Origin: Bradyrhizobium canariense
GTDB lineage: Bacteria; Pseudomonadota; Alphaproteobacteria; Rhizobiales; Xanthobacteraceae
Direction of reading: 5' to 3'
Length of the DNA stretch: 64,000 nucleotides
Assembly: GCF_018130465.1 (NCBI RefSeq)
Contig: NZ_JAFCKJ010000005.1
Span: 186,001 to 250,000, forward strand
Each line of letters begins with the position of its first letter. Within the stretch, counting starts at the first letter, position 1. Position numbers and translations under genes: made by a program. Of the stretch, positions 17,090 to 26,488 are shown piece after piece. A model generated the notes under the pieces. That model was given only the letters and a program-made list of their open reading frames with translations, was not told the origin of the DNA and ran no database searches.

Positions 17090-18411
17090 GCCGCGATCAT
17101 GCCCTTGCGCCGCGTCTCCGGCATCACGAACAGAATAAGCAGAAGTCCCGTCGCGGCGACGCCAGACAGCCCGATGAACGCCGTGGCATTGCCGAACTTG
17201 TCGCTGACATAGCCGCCAAGCGCCGTGCTCAGCGACGCGCCGATCCCCGTTGCCGTGCCGACGACGCCCTGCGCGAGGTTGAAATGGCCGCTGCCAAAGG
17301 CGACGTCGGCCACGATCAGCGGGATCATCACCGCGAACACCGCCGCGGTGAGGCCGTCGAACACCTGCACGAGCACCAGCAGATACGGATCGCGCACGGT
17401 TGCGAACAGCAGGCCGCGAATCGTCAGTGCCGCGAATCCAATCAGCAGCAGCGGCCTGCGGCCCCATGCCTGCGCCTTGCGCCCGACGGTCGGCGACAGC
17501 AGCGCCACGATCGCCTGCGGCACGACGATGCAAAAGGCGACGAGCACCGTCGCCCACTGGCTCGATCGCGCCGTCACCGCGCTTGCCATCAGCGGCATCA
17601 TCGAGGCGTTCGCGAGCTGCAACAAGAGCACGCTGAACGCAAAGACAATCAGCGGCCGCTGCCGGATCAAATGCCAGATATTGGTGTCGCCGCGATCCTC
17701 CGCCTCGCGCGGCATCGCGCCGTGACAGCGCGCGATGTCGACCTCATGCTCGCGGATGCGAGAGAGTGCGATCAAAGTCGGGATTGCGAGCAGGAAGGTG
17801 ACCAGGAACACCGAGCGGCTCGACAGGAGATAGCCGGCCGTACCCATCACCGCGGCCGCAACGCCGTTACCAAGCGAAGCAAAGCGCGCGTTGCGGCCGA
17901 GACGCTCGCCGATCGCGAGCGGACCGACCAGACCGAGGCTGATCGCCGCGATCGCCGGTCCGAGCACGCAGCTCGCTGCCGCGTGCAAGGTGGCCGCAGC
18001 CACCACCACGGGGAAGATCGGCATCGCCGCATAGGCGAGCGCGCAGCAGCCGATGGTGACGATGGCGAGGCCTGCGACCAGCCGCTCGGATTTCGCGGCA
18101 TCGATGATGGCGCCGCCCGGCATCTGGCCGATCAGGGCAACGATGCCGCCGATCGACAGCACGAGGCCGATCTCGACCTGGGTCCATTTCTGGGTCGTAA
18201 GATAGACCGCGATGAACGGCCCGAATCCGGTCTGCACGTCGGCGAGGAAGAAGATGAACCAGTCGAGGCCGCGCAGGCTCTGGCGCGACGGCGCCGGGAT
18301 GCCCGCAGGCGACGGCGCCGAAACGTTGTCCTGCTCAACGCGGCCCTCGCGATCCGCATAATTCGGCTTCCTCGACAACAGCACCGACCGCCATCCCTCC
18401 CCGCGCCTCAC
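17071..18411 (-). CDS. MFS transporter
   Basis: A 446-residue inner-membrane protein with about twelve hydrophobic helices. An N-terminal cytoplasmic stretch of about 45 residues precedes the first helix (LDWFIFFLADVQTGFGPF). The segment GQMPGGAIIDAAKSERLV replaces the usual motif A. The GTG start at 18411 overlaps the stop of the upstream PRC-barrel gene as GTGA, which implies translational coupling. The substrate is unknown. Its stop codon is located within the fixK2 terminator. Confidence 0.8.
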   Translation of the reverse strand: MRRGEGWRSVLLSRKPNYADREGRVEQDNVSAPSPAGIPAPSRQSLRGLDWFIFFLADVQTGFGPFIAVYLTTQKWTQVEIGLVLSIGGIVALIGQMPGGAIIDAAKSERLVAGLAIVTIGCCALAYAAMPIFPVVVAAATLHAAASCVLGPAIAAISLGLVGPLAIGERLGRNARFASLGNGVAAAVMGTAGYLLSSRSVFLVTFLLAIPTLIALSRIREHEVDIARCHGAMPREAEDRGDTNIWHLIRQRPLIVFAFSVLLLQLANASMMPLMASAVTARSSQWATVLVAFCIVVPQAIVALLSPTVGRKAQAWGRRPLLLIGFAALTIRGLLFATVRDPYLLVLVQVFDGLTAAVFAVMIPLIVADVAFGSGHFNLAQGVVGTATGIGASLSTALGGYVSDKFGNATAFIGLSGVAATGLLLILFVMPETRRKGMIAAKEMAG

Positions 18412-18929
18412 TGAACAGCTTGCAGCGGCTGCAGGCTGCCGGACGCGCCAAGCACCACCATCGGCGTGTCCTCCTTGTATTCCGGCGCGGCCGCGACCTG
18501 CGCCTTGGTCAATTCCAGCGTGATGCTGTCCTTCTTGTTGACGATCTTGCCGAACCGCATCGCATTCCAGTCCACCACGATCTTGCGACTGCCGACGCCG
18601 AGGAAGCCGCCGAAATCGATCACGGCAGCGCGCACGTGCCCGCTCCGATCGACGATGACGTCGACGATGCGGCCCATGTCCTCGTTCGCCGCGCTGAGCA
18701 CGTCACGGCCAAGCACGCCGTGCGCATCGCTCGCGCCAATGATCGTGACCGACGGCGGTGGCGCGGCACCCTTTGGCGTGACGGGGACCGACGACGCCGG
18801 CGGCTGCACTGTCGGCGGCGCATTCGCCTCAGTCGAGGGTGCGGGCAACTCCTCCGCGGCGCGTGATACGGCAAGCGTCATTGCCCCGACGACCACGACG
18901 CCTAGGGCCAACCATCCGGCGGTACGCAT
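18408..18929 (-). CDS. Membrane-anchored PRC-barrel domain protein
   Basis: A 173-residue protein with an N-terminal hydrophobic segment (WLALGVVVVGAMTLAV) acting as signal or anchor. A Pro/Ala-rich linker (about residues 30-65) follows, then a PRC-barrel domain (about 68-160) with GRDVLSAANEDMGRIVDVIVD. PRC barrels occur in photosynthetic reaction centres, RNA-processing proteins and many rhizobial exported proteins of unknown role. The ATG at 18929 follows a GGAGGAGG site. It is coupled to the MFS gene and lies 22 bp after the debranching-type enzyme gene, so the three may be one operon. Confidence 0.75.
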   Translation of the reverse strand: MRTAGWLALGVVVVGAMTLAVSRAAEELPAPSTEANAPPTVQPPASSVPVTPKGAAPPPSVTIIGASDAHGVLGRDVLSAANEDMGRIVDVIVDRSGHVRAAVIDFGGFLGVGSRKIVVDWNAMRFGKIVNKKDSITLELTKAQVAAAPEYKEDTPMVVLGASGSLQPLQAVQ

Positions 18930-18951
18930 GCACCCTCCTCCCGGCGCGCCG

Positions 18952-21156
18952 CTAGCGCGCCAGCACGATCGAGACCTGGATCTGGCCACGCGTGCGCAAC
19001 ACCTCCAGCGCCACGTCGTCGCCATGGCGGCTGACGCGCAGGTCGACGCTGGACTCACCCAGACGCAGATCGCGCAAAATCACCTCATGCAGGAATGCCG
19101 GCAGATGCGGATTGCGCAGCCGGATCTCGCCGCGCGCCACGTCGAACTCGATGCCCAGCGCCGCCTCCAGCAGCGTGAACGCCGTTGCGCTGGCCCAGGC
19201 CTGCGGCGCGCAGGCGACCGGATAGAGCGTCGGGCCGCGCCGCTTTTCGCGCCGGAAACCGCAGAACAACTCGGGCAACCGGCGCAGGTCCATGTAGGTC
19301 GCGGCGTCGAACAGTCCCTTGAAGACATGCGCGACCGAATGCTTGAGCCCGTAGCGCGCGAGCCCGAGCGCGATCAGCGCATTGTCGTGCGGCCAGATCG
19401 ACCCGTCATGATAGGACATCGGGTTGTAGCGTACCTCGCCGACAGCGACGGTGCGGATGCCCCAGCCCGAGAAGAAATGCGGCCGCATCAAATCGGCGGC
19501 GACGAGGCGCGCGCGGTCCTCGCGGATCATGCCGCTGAACAGGATCTGTCCGGCGTTCGAGGTCCGCACCTTGCAGGGCCGCTTCTTGCCGTCGAGCGCA
19601 AGCGCATAAGTGCCGAGCTCCTCGCACCAGAACGCGGTCTCGAAACGCTCGGCCAGCGCCTTGGCCTCGGCCTCGAGCTTCTTGGCGAGATCGGGCTTGC
19701 CCAGCCGCAGCGCGCAGCGCGCGGCGAGCCGCTTGGCGGCAAAGACGTAACCTTGCACCTCGGCCAGCGCGAGATTGCCTTCCGCGAGCTGGCCATCGGC
19801 ATGGAAGATCGCGTCGTAGGAATCCTTCCAGCCCTGGTTGGCGAGGCCCTTTTCGGTGGCGCGCTGGTATTCGACGAAGCCGTCGCTGTCGGGGTCGCCG
19901 GGGCCGTCGATCCAGGCCAGCCCCGCCTCGATTGCCGGCCACAGCTCGGTCAACGTCTTCTCGTCGCCGGTGCGCTCGAAATAGCTTCCTGCGAGAAGGA
20001 CGAACAAGGCCGTGGAATCGACGCTGCCGTAATATTGCGCGAACGGCACCTCACGCAGCGCCGCCATCTCGCCGCCGCGCATCTCATGCAGGATCTTGCC
20101 CGGCGCAGCATCGGCGAGCGGGTCGATCGCCTTGGCCTGGAAATGGGCGAGCCGCCGCAGCACGCCCTTGGCGATCCGCGGGTCGATCCACAGCATCTGC
20201 AGCGCGGTAATCAGCCCGTCGCGGCCGAACGTCGTCGAGTACCAGGGAATCCCCGCATAGGGATAGCGGCCCTGCGGCGTCTCCGTCATCAGCATGTTGA
20301 GGTCGGCCATGGCCTGGCACAGCACCTCGTTGAAGATGTTGTTGGAGGTCTCGATGCTGGCCGCCCCCATCGTCGATTGCCGCATCTCGCGGCGGTGGGC
20401 GAGCAGGCTCCTGAAAAAGCGCGCCGGCTTCTCCGCGATCGGCCGATTGCAGGACACGGCCACGAACAGGGATTTCGACTCATGAGGGTCGAGTTCGAGT
20501 TGCCATGTCGCGGCATTCACCGACAACTTCGTCGGGCGCGGGTCGAAATGCAGTCCCGTGGTGCGCTTGGCGTCGTCAAGACCGCGGTAGTCGAACAGCA
20601 CGTCGGTCGGTCCCAACAGCCGGCTCGAGCCGATGCCGCGGCGCGGGCGCCGCTCGCCGCGGACCTCGAACAGATCGGCGAAATCGTTGTCGAACAGCAA
20701 CGTCAGCGCGAAGCCGGCCGGGCGGTCGCCGTGATTCTGCACGCCGATCCGCTGATAGGCGGTGCCGCGCCACAGGAAGATCGTGCGCACGATGTGCAGC
20801 AGGTCCTTTTGCAGCACGAGGCTGCCCTGCCGGTAGATGTCCGGATTGGTGAGATCGACCGTCAGGGCTGAATTGTCGTCGCGCAGGTTCGAGCCCAGCA
20901 GCAACGGCTGGAGATCGTCGAGCACGAGCTCGAGCCTCGCAAGGTAACGCGTATCGTGATGAAACAGGCCATCGGGCCCGCCGGCCGAAGCGCCGATGTC
21001 GCCATGGCTGTCGAGCACGATGAAGGTGTCGTCGTGCTTGAGCGAACGCCGCGGCCGCGCCGACGGTCCGGTCATTGGAATATAGAAAGGCTGCTCCGCG
21101 ACCTGGTCCAGGGTCCGCGTCACGGAGACGAATTGGGTAACGGCTTCAGCCGACAT
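18952..21156 (-). CDS. Glycogen-debranching-type amylo-alpha-1,6-glucosidase
   Basis: A 734-residue protein with an N-terminal glycogen-debranching beta domain (FIVLDSHGDIG... GLFHHDTRYLARLEL) and a C-terminal (alpha/alpha)6 barrel carrying IPWYSTTFGRDGLITALQ and PMSYHDGSIWPHDNALIA, both typical of the bacterial amylo-alpha-1,6-glucosidase family. Similar proteins in rhizobia sit near trehalose and glucan genes. No signal peptide is present, so it should act in the cytoplasm on an alpha-glucan. The ATG at 21156 follows AGGGGAG. The in-frame ATG at 21189 lacks a ribosome site. It lies 56 bp after the ABC exporter gene. Confidence 0.83.
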   Translation of the reverse strand: MSAEAVTQFVSVTRTLDQVAEQPFYIPMTGPSARPRRSLKHDDTFIVLDSHGDIGASAGGPDGLFHHDTRYLARLELVLDDLQPLLLGSNLRDDNSALTVDLTNPDIYRQGSLVLQKDLLHIVRTIFLWRGTAYQRIGVQNHGDRPAGFALTLLFDNDFADLFEVRGERRPRRGIGSSRLLGPTDVLFDYRGLDDAKRTTGLHFDPRPTKLSVNAATWQLELDPHESKSLFVAVSCNRPIAEKPARFFRSLLAHRREMRQSTMGAASIETSNNIFNEVLCQAMADLNMLMTETPQGRYPYAGIPWYSTTFGRDGLITALQMLWIDPRIAKGVLRRLAHFQAKAIDPLADAAPGKILHEMRGGEMAALREVPFAQYYGSVDSTALFVLLAGSYFERTGDEKTLTELWPAIEAGLAWIDGPGDPDSDGFVEYQRATEKGLANQGWKDSYDAIFHADGQLAEGNLALAEVQGYVFAAKRLAARCALRLGKPDLAKKLEAEAKALAERFETAFWCEELGTYALALDGKKRPCKVRTSNAGQILFSGMIREDRARLVAADLMRPHFFSGWGIRTVAVGEVRYNPMSYHDGSIWPHDNALIALGLARYGLKHSVAHVFKGLFDAATYMDLRRLPELFCGFRREKRRGPTLYPVACAPQAWASATAFTLLEAALGIEFDVARGEIRLRNPHLPAFLHEVILRDLRLGESSVDLRVSRHGDDVALEVLRTRGQIQVSIVLAR

Positions 21157-21212
21157 CAGCAGCTCCCCTGCGCTTGTTTCGACACGCAACCGACTCGAAC
21201 GCGACTGTTGGC

Positions 21213-22976
21213 TTACGCGGCGGCTTGGGCGAGCCGGCTCATTTCCTGCGTGACCAGCTCACGATAGGGCCCGTGGCCTTGCATCAGACGCTCGGGTGAC
21301 CCGTCCTCGATGATCTTACCACCCCTCAACACGACCACGCGGTCGAAATTACGCAGGGTAGCGAGGCGATGCGCGATCGCGATGACCGTGCGGCCGCGCA
21401 TCAGCCGCGACAGCGCCTCGCGGATCGCCTCCTCGGATTCGCTGTCGAGCGCGGCGGTCGCCTCGTCCAGCAACAGGATCGGCGCGTCCTTGAGGAAGGC
21501 GCGCGCAATCGCGATGCGCTGGCGCTGGCCGCCGGACATCTTGACGCCGCGGTCGCCGACCATGGTGTCGAGACCGCCCGGCAGACTCTCCACGAAATCG
21601 CAGCGCGCCGCAATGGCCGCACGCAGCACCTCGTCGTCGGTCGCGTTCGGGCGACCATAGCGGATGTTCTCGCGAATCGAGCGGTGGAACAGGGAGATGT
21701 CCTGCGGCACCACGGAGATCGCCTCGCGCAGGCTCTGCTGCGTCACCTTGGAAATGTCCTGGCCGTCGATGGTGATGCTGCCCTCGTCGGTATCATAGAA
21801 GCGCTGGAGCAGCGTGAACAGGGTCGACTTGCCGCCGCCGGACTGGCCGACCAGGCCGACACGCTGGCCGGGTTGCAGGCGCAGGCTGAAGCGCTCGAAG
21901 AGCGTCTCGCCGCCGGGATAGCCGAAGCTGACATTGTTGTACGCGATCGCGGCGCCGCTCTTGACCAGCGGCTCGGCCTCGGGGTGGTCGCGCAATTCAT
22001 GCGGCACCAGCAGCGTTGCGATCGCTTCGGTCAGCCGCGCAACGTGCTGGGTGACGTCGACCAGCGCCACCGCGAGATCGCGCGTCGCGTTCAAGATGGA
22101 CAGACCGAGGGTGCAAACCAGCACGACGTCGCCGGTGGTCGCCTCGCCATCCTGCCAAAGCATGATCGCCCAGGCCATCAGGGCGATCGTGAGCACGACA
22201 GTGATGCCGGCATGGATAAGCCGCAGCTTCTCCAGATACCGCAGGCTGCGGCCGCGTGCAGTGAGTTCCCGGTTCACGGTCGCGTCGAACCGCTCGTGCT
22301 CGTGCCCGATGCCGCAGAAAGCGCGCACCAGTGGCATGTTGCTGATGACGTCGATCATCTCGCCGTCGACGACGGCGGCCTTGTCGGCGAAATCGTCATG
22401 CAGCGGCTTTCCCGCGGCAGCGAGGCGGAACATCGCAAGCACCATGCCCCCGGCAACCACCATCAGGCCGAGTGCCATATAGGGACTGACGGTTCCAATC
22501 AGCGCGATTGCCGCAACTGTCGCGATGCACGGCGGCAACACATTCCAGACGAACATGTTCTCGACGGTAAACACCGCGTTCGACGTCGCCGTGATGCGGC
22601 TCGTCAGCATGCCGGGCATGCGATCGGAGAAGTAGCTCGGCGCGTGGCCGGTCAGATGACGAAATATGTCACGGCGCAAATCACCCGTGACGCGAACGAA
22701 GGTGAAGCTCGCCGTCCAGCTCGCGATCCGCCAAAGGAAATTGTCGGCGGCGATCAGCGTCATGAGGAAAATGAATGCCAGCCATACGCTCCCACCATGC
22801 GAAGCGCCGGCCGACAAGCTGTCGACGAGGGATTTGACGCCGTATTGCGTGCCTACGGAGCAGGCAACGGCCGCAGCCACAGCGGTCAGGATCACGAGAT
22901 GCGACATGAGGCGACGCCGGAGATAGCGCAAAACAAAGGCAAATGGCCGGTGCGCATATCCAGAAAGATGATCCAT
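21213..22976 (-). CDS. ABC exporter, fused membrane and ATPase domains
   Basis: A 587-residue half-transporter. Six membrane helices lie in residues 20-320 and the nucleotide-binding domain in about 345-580. Walker A is GQSGGGKST, the signature is MSGGQRQRIAIARA, Walker B is ILLLDEATAALD and the H-loop is AIAHRLATL. It should work as a homodimer exporting a lipid, glycan or peptide. Downstream lies the debranching-type enzyme and the divergent gene is a glycosyltransferase, which suggests glucan or polysaccharide traffic, but the substrate is not proven. Confidence 0.85.
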   Translation of the reverse strand: MDHLSGYAHRPFAFVLRYLRRRLMSHLVILTAVAAAVACSVGTQYGVKSLVDSLSAGASHGGSVWLAFIFLMTLIAADNFLWRIASWTASFTFVRVTGDLRRDIFRHLTGHAPSYFSDRMPGMLTSRITATSNAVFTVENMFVWNVLPPCIATVAAIALIGTVSPYMALGLMVVAGGMVLAMFRLAAAGKPLHDDFADKAAVVDGEMIDVISNMPLVRAFCGIGHEHERFDATVNRELTARGRSLRYLEKLRLIHAGITVVLTIALMAWAIMLWQDGEATTGDVVLVCTLGLSILNATRDLAVALVDVTQHVARLTEAIATLLVPHELRDHPEAEPLVKSGAAIAYNNVSFGYPGGETLFERFSLRLQPGQRVGLVGQSGGGKSTLFTLLQRFYDTDEGSITIDGQDISKVTQQSLREAISVVPQDISLFHRSIRENIRYGRPNATDDEVLRAAIAARCDFVESLPGGLDTMVGDRGVKMSGGQRQRIAIARAFLKDAPILLLDEATAALDSESEEAIREALSRLMRGRTVIAIAHRLATLRNFDRVVVLRGGKIIEDGSPERLMQGHGPYRELVTQEMSRLAQAAA

Positions 22977-23014
22977 GTGACTACCGACCCCGTCGTGATG
23001 ATTCCAGTTTTCTT

Positions 23015-23039
23015 ACTGGTCGATTGAACATCGACCAGT
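23015..23039. promoter_or_regulatory. Perfect palindrome between divergent ABC exporter and glycosyltransferase genes
   Basis: ACTGGTCGAT and its exact reverse complement are separated by 5 bases. The element is 39 bp upstream of the ABC exporter start, in the 275-bp gap before the divergent glycosyltransferase gene at 23252. It has the look of an operator for a dimeric repressor. Nothing else in this gap was recognised. Confidence 0.55.
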
Positions 23040-23251
23040 TCGCCTCGGTTCCCGGGCAACGTCATCACGACATGCGGATGCGGACGTTCTGCGAAGATGT
23101 GATGGCATCATCGCGACGAGCACCTGGCATGTCGAATAAGTAACGTCTGGAGGGGGGAACTTCGCAGGTGCGGAAACGTTCCCTGATTGGCATGCCGGTG
23201 CTGTACGGACGGGGGCTTTTACGACCATGATCGCACAAAGGAGATGGTGAG

Positions 23252-24322
23252 ATGCGCATTGCGCAGGTTGCTCCGTTGACGGAGGCTGTTCCACCCAAGC
23301 TGTATGGCGGCACCGAGCGGGTGGTGCATTGGTTGACGGAAGAGCTGGTGGCCCTTGGGCACGACGTGACGCTGTTCGCCAGCGGCGACTCGCAAACCTC
23401 GGCAAAGCTGGATGCGTTATGGCCGCGGGCGCTCCGCCTCGACGGTTCCGTGCGCGATCCCAATGCGCTGCACATGGTGATGCTGGAGCGGGTGCGGCAG
23501 AAATGTGACGACGAGGAGTTCGACTTCCTCCACTTCCATCTCGATTATTATCCGTGGTCGCTGTTCTACCGGCAGCCGACGCCGTTCCTGACCACGCTGC
23601 ACGGCCGGCTCGACCTGCCGGAGCATCAACCGGTCTTCAACACCTTCTCGAAGGTCCCCGTCGTCTCGATCTCGAACGCGCAGCGCCGGCCGGTGCCGCA
23701 GGCGAATTGGGTGAAGACGATCCACCACGGCCTGCCCGAGAACCTGCTGACGCCGAAGCCGGCGAAACAGGAATATCTCGCCGTGCTCGGCCGCATCGCG
23801 CCGGAGAAAGGCGTCGACCGCGCCATCAAGATCGCGACGCATTGCGGCATTCCGCTGAAGATCGCGGCCAAGGTCGATCGCGCCGACCAGGATTACTATG
23901 ACGAGCTGATCCGGCCGATGATCGAGAACAATCCGCTGGTGGAATTCATCGGCGAGATCAGCGATCACGAGAAGTCGGACTTCTTGAGCGGCGCGCTCGG
24001 CCTTTTGCTGCCGATCGACTGGCCGGAGCCGTTTGGCCTGGTGATGATCGAAGCCATGGCCTGCGGAACGCCGGTCGTCGCCTTCAATCGCGGCTCGGTG
24101 CCGGAGATCATCGACGAGGGCCTCACCGGCTTCGTCGTCGAGGACATCATCAGTGCAGCCGGCGTCGTCAAGCGCCTGCCGCAACTGGACCGCGCCGCGA
24201 TCCGCAAGCAGTTCGAGACGCGCTTCACCGCGCGGCGCATGGCGCTGGACTATCTCGCGGCCTATCGCAGCCTGGCCGAGGAGAAGGCGCCGCGGATCAA
24301 GCTGGTGAGCAGCGCGGAATAG
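23252..24322 (+). CDS. Glycosyltransferase family 4 protein
   Basis: A 356-residue GT-B fold glycosyltransferase. The N-terminal half starts MRIAQVAPL and contains GGTERVVHWLTEELVALGHDV. The C-terminal GT4 domain has the sugar-nucleotide binding segment LGRIAPEKGVDRAIKIA and the EPFGLVMIEAMACGTPVVAF motif with its retaining-GT glutamates. It transfers a sugar from a nucleotide donor, probably in the cytoplasm. The start ATG follows AAAGGAGATGGTG. Donor and acceptor cannot be predicted. Confidence 0.85.
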   Translation: MRIAQVAPLTEAVPPKLYGGTERVVHWLTEELVALGHDVTLFASGDSQTSAKLDALWPRALRLDGSVRDPNALHMVMLERVRQKCDDEEFDFLHFHLDYYPWSLFYRQPTPFLTTLHGRLDLPEHQPVFNTFSKVPVVSISNAQRRPVPQANWVKTIHHGLPENLLTPKPAKQEYLAVLGRIAPEKGVDRAIKIATHCGIPLKIAAKVDRADQDYYDELIRPMIENNPLVEFIGEISDHEKSDFLSGALGLLLPIDWPEPFGLVMIEAMACGTPVVAFNRGSVPEIIDEGLTGFVVEDIISAAGVVKRLPQLDRAAIRKQFETRFTARRMALDYLAAYRSLAEEKAPRIKLVSSAE

Positions 24323-24340
24323 CGGGCACCCGCCCGCTCT

Positions 24341-24480
24341 CGTGTCCCGGACGCGCTACAACGCCCTTAGCGTTGCGGCGCAGAGCCGGGACCCACGCGG
24401 CAGGGTATGCTCTCGAAAACATGGGCCCCGGCTCTGCAGCGCACCGCTAAAGAAGCGCTGCGCTGCGTCCGGGGCAGGAG
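24341..24480. repeat. Imperfect palindromic intergenic repeat
   Basis: About 140 bp between convergent genes has GTGTCCCGGACGCGCT near its left end and GCGCTGCGTCCGGGGCAGG near the right. Two inner GAGCCGGGACCCA / TGGGCCCCGGCTC arms also pair. This is a long folded element of the kind dispersed through Bradyrhizobium genomes. It may act as a bidirectional transcription barrier. Confidence 0.7.
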
Positions 24481-24484
24481 AATA

Positions 24485-26419
24485 TTACCTCACCGCCGCC
24501 CGCTTCGGCTCCACGATCTCGAACATGCGCGGGAATTCGTCCATCAGGCCCATCAGTTCGGCGAGGCGCATCGGGTTGCCGGCGAATTTGACCTTGCCGG
24601 CGGCCACGGCCTCCGGGAAGCTGGTCAGTTTTGCAATCACCCCATCGAGCGTCGACCGCGCCAGCGTGAAGCTGGCATCGGCGCTTTCAGCCTGCATGCC
24701 CTCTGTGTAAGTGAGCGCGCAGTTCTCCAGATTGAGCACGAAGGTCTCGCCGGTGTCGGAAAAGCTCCAGTTCAGCACGATGTGCTTTCCTTCCGCCTTC
24801 GGTCCGTTGAGGCGGATACCGAGCACGTCCCAGAGCTGTGAGGTGCGCAGCGCCGCCAGCGTCTCGCGCGGCATCGGCGGGCGTGCCGGCACCTTGGGCA
24901 TGCCCTGGCGCAATTCCTGCGCGCCGAACAGATAGGCATTGCGCCAGGTCGCGCTTTCAGCGGCGTAGCCGAGCTGCTCCAGCGTATCCGCCAGCAATGC
25001 ACGCGCCGCCGCATTGTCCGGCTCGGCAAAGACGAGATGGCCGAGCGCCTGTGCCACGAAGCGGAATTCACCCTTGTCGAAATCGACACGCGCCCGCGCG
25101 AGGATGGCATCGGCGCCGCCCATGTACTCGACATATTTCTTGCCCGACGCCACCGGCGGCAGCGGATCGAGATTGACCGGATTGGCGTCGTACCAGCCCA
25201 GGTACTTTTGATAGATCGCTTTCACGTTATGCCGGATGTGGCCGTAATAGCCGCGGCCGTGCCAGGCGCCCTCCAGGCTCGTGGGCAGCTGGATCGTTTC
25301 GGCGATCTCGGCCGCGGTGAGGCCGTGGTTCATCAGGCGGATGGTCTGGTCATGCGCGAATTTATAGAGGTCGCGCTGCTGCCTGATCATCGTGCCGATG
25401 CGTTCGCGTCCCCATACCGGCCAGTGATGCTGACCGCACATCGCCTCCGCCTTGCCGTCCCAGAGCTGCAAGGCCTCGCCCAAATATTTCGACCAGGCCA
25501 GCGCGTCGCGCACGTCGGCGCCGCGGAACGGCAACAGATTGTGGAAATTGTGGGTGCAGTTCTCGGCGAGGTTCAACAGCTTGTAGCGCGGGATGAAGAA
25601 ATGCATCTCCGCCGGCGCTTCGCTGTTCGGCGCCATCTGGAATTCGAATTCGACGCCGTCGATCACGCGCCTGTCGCCGGTCGCCATGATCAGGTCGGTC
25701 GGCCGCAGCAGCGCCACTGAACCTGCCGCCATCGACTTGCCGAGACCGCAATCGACCTGCCCGCGCGCGCCCTTGGCGAGGAGAGGCCCGAACTGGTACT
25801 GCGCCCGGCGCAGCATCGCTGGTCCCGCGATGATATTCTCGGAGACGGCATGCTCCATGAACAAATTGGGCGCGATGATCGGCACGCGGCCGGTGGCGAG
25901 CACATCCTCCTCCAGCACGCCGCGCGCGCCGCCCCAATGGTCGGTGTGGGTATGGGTGAAGATCACGGCGGCGACCGGCCGCTGGCCGCGATGCTTGTAG
26001 TAAAGATCGAGCGCCGCGCGCGCCCCCTCGATCGAAGTCAGGGTGTCGACGACAATGACACCGCTGTCGCCCTCGATCAGCGTCATGTTGGCGATGTCGA
26101 GCCCACGCACCTGGTAGACGCCGGGCACCACCTCGAACAGGCCGTGCTGCATGTTGAGCCGCGACTGCCGCCACAGGCTCGGATTGACCGTGGTCGGCGC
26201 CTGCTCGGCGGAGAGAAAGCCGTACGGCTCGAGGCTCCAGACCGTCCGCCCTTGCGGATTGGTGATCTGCGCGTCCTCGATCGTGCCGAGGAAGCCGCGC
26301 GCGGCGTCGTCGAAATCCCGCGTGTCGGAAAACGGCAGCGCATTCAGCATCGCCGTTTGCTGCGCGATGACGGACGGCGTTGCGTCCTTCGGCGTGTCGG
26401 CTGCTCCAATGCTGCTCAT
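24485..26419 (-). CDS. Alkylsulfatase-like metallo-beta-lactamase-fold hydrolase
   Basis: A 644-residue protein of the SdsA1-type alkylsulfatase family. The catalytic domain (about residues 90-350) holds the zinc motif THTHTDHWGG. A dimerisation region (about 370-500) follows, with GYYGHIRHNVKAIYQKYLGWYD, and a C-terminal SCP2-like domain. Such enzymes hydrolyse sulfate esters such as dodecyl sulfate. The well-known SdsA1 is secreted, but no signal peptide is visible here. The ATG at 26419 follows GGGGAGG and makes a cytoplasmic protein. The substrate is inferred from family only. Confidence 0.88.
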   Translation of the reverse strand: MSSIGAADTPKDATPSVIAQQTAMLNALPFSDTRDFDDAARGFLGTIEDAQITNPQGRTVWSLEPYGFLSAEQAPTTVNPSLWRQSRLNMQHGLFEVVPGVYQVRGLDIANMTLIEGDSGVIVVDTLTSIEGARAALDLYYKHRGQRPVAAVIFTHTHTDHWGGARGVLEEDVLATGRVPIIAPNLFMEHAVSENIIAGPAMLRRAQYQFGPLLAKGARGQVDCGLGKSMAAGSVALLRPTDLIMATGDRRVIDGVEFEFQMAPNSEAPAEMHFFIPRYKLLNLAENCTHNFHNLLPFRGADVRDALAWSKYLGEALQLWDGKAEAMCGQHHWPVWGRERIGTMIRQQRDLYKFAHDQTIRLMNHGLTAAEIAETIQLPTSLEGAWHGRGYYGHIRHNVKAIYQKYLGWYDANPVNLDPLPPVASGKKYVEYMGGADAILARARVDFDKGEFRFVAQALGHLVFAEPDNAAARALLADTLEQLGYAAESATWRNAYLFGAQELRQGMPKVPARPPMPRETLAALRTSQLWDVLGIRLNGPKAEGKHIVLNWSFSDTGETFVLNLENCALTYTEGMQAESADASFTLARSTLDGVIAKLTSFPEAVAAGKVKFAGNPMRLAELMGLMDEFPRMFEIVEPKRAAVR

Positions 26420-26488
26420 AAGGCCTCCCCGGCTCGTCTTGATTGGGGAGGCATGTAACCGCATCTTGATTGCGGTTCCAACTGGTCC

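Noticed and set aside
18466-20871. 801-residue frame opposite the debranching-type enzyme
   Set aside because: It is a high-GC shadow of a confident gene, with repetitive His/Arg/Gln composition and no domain.
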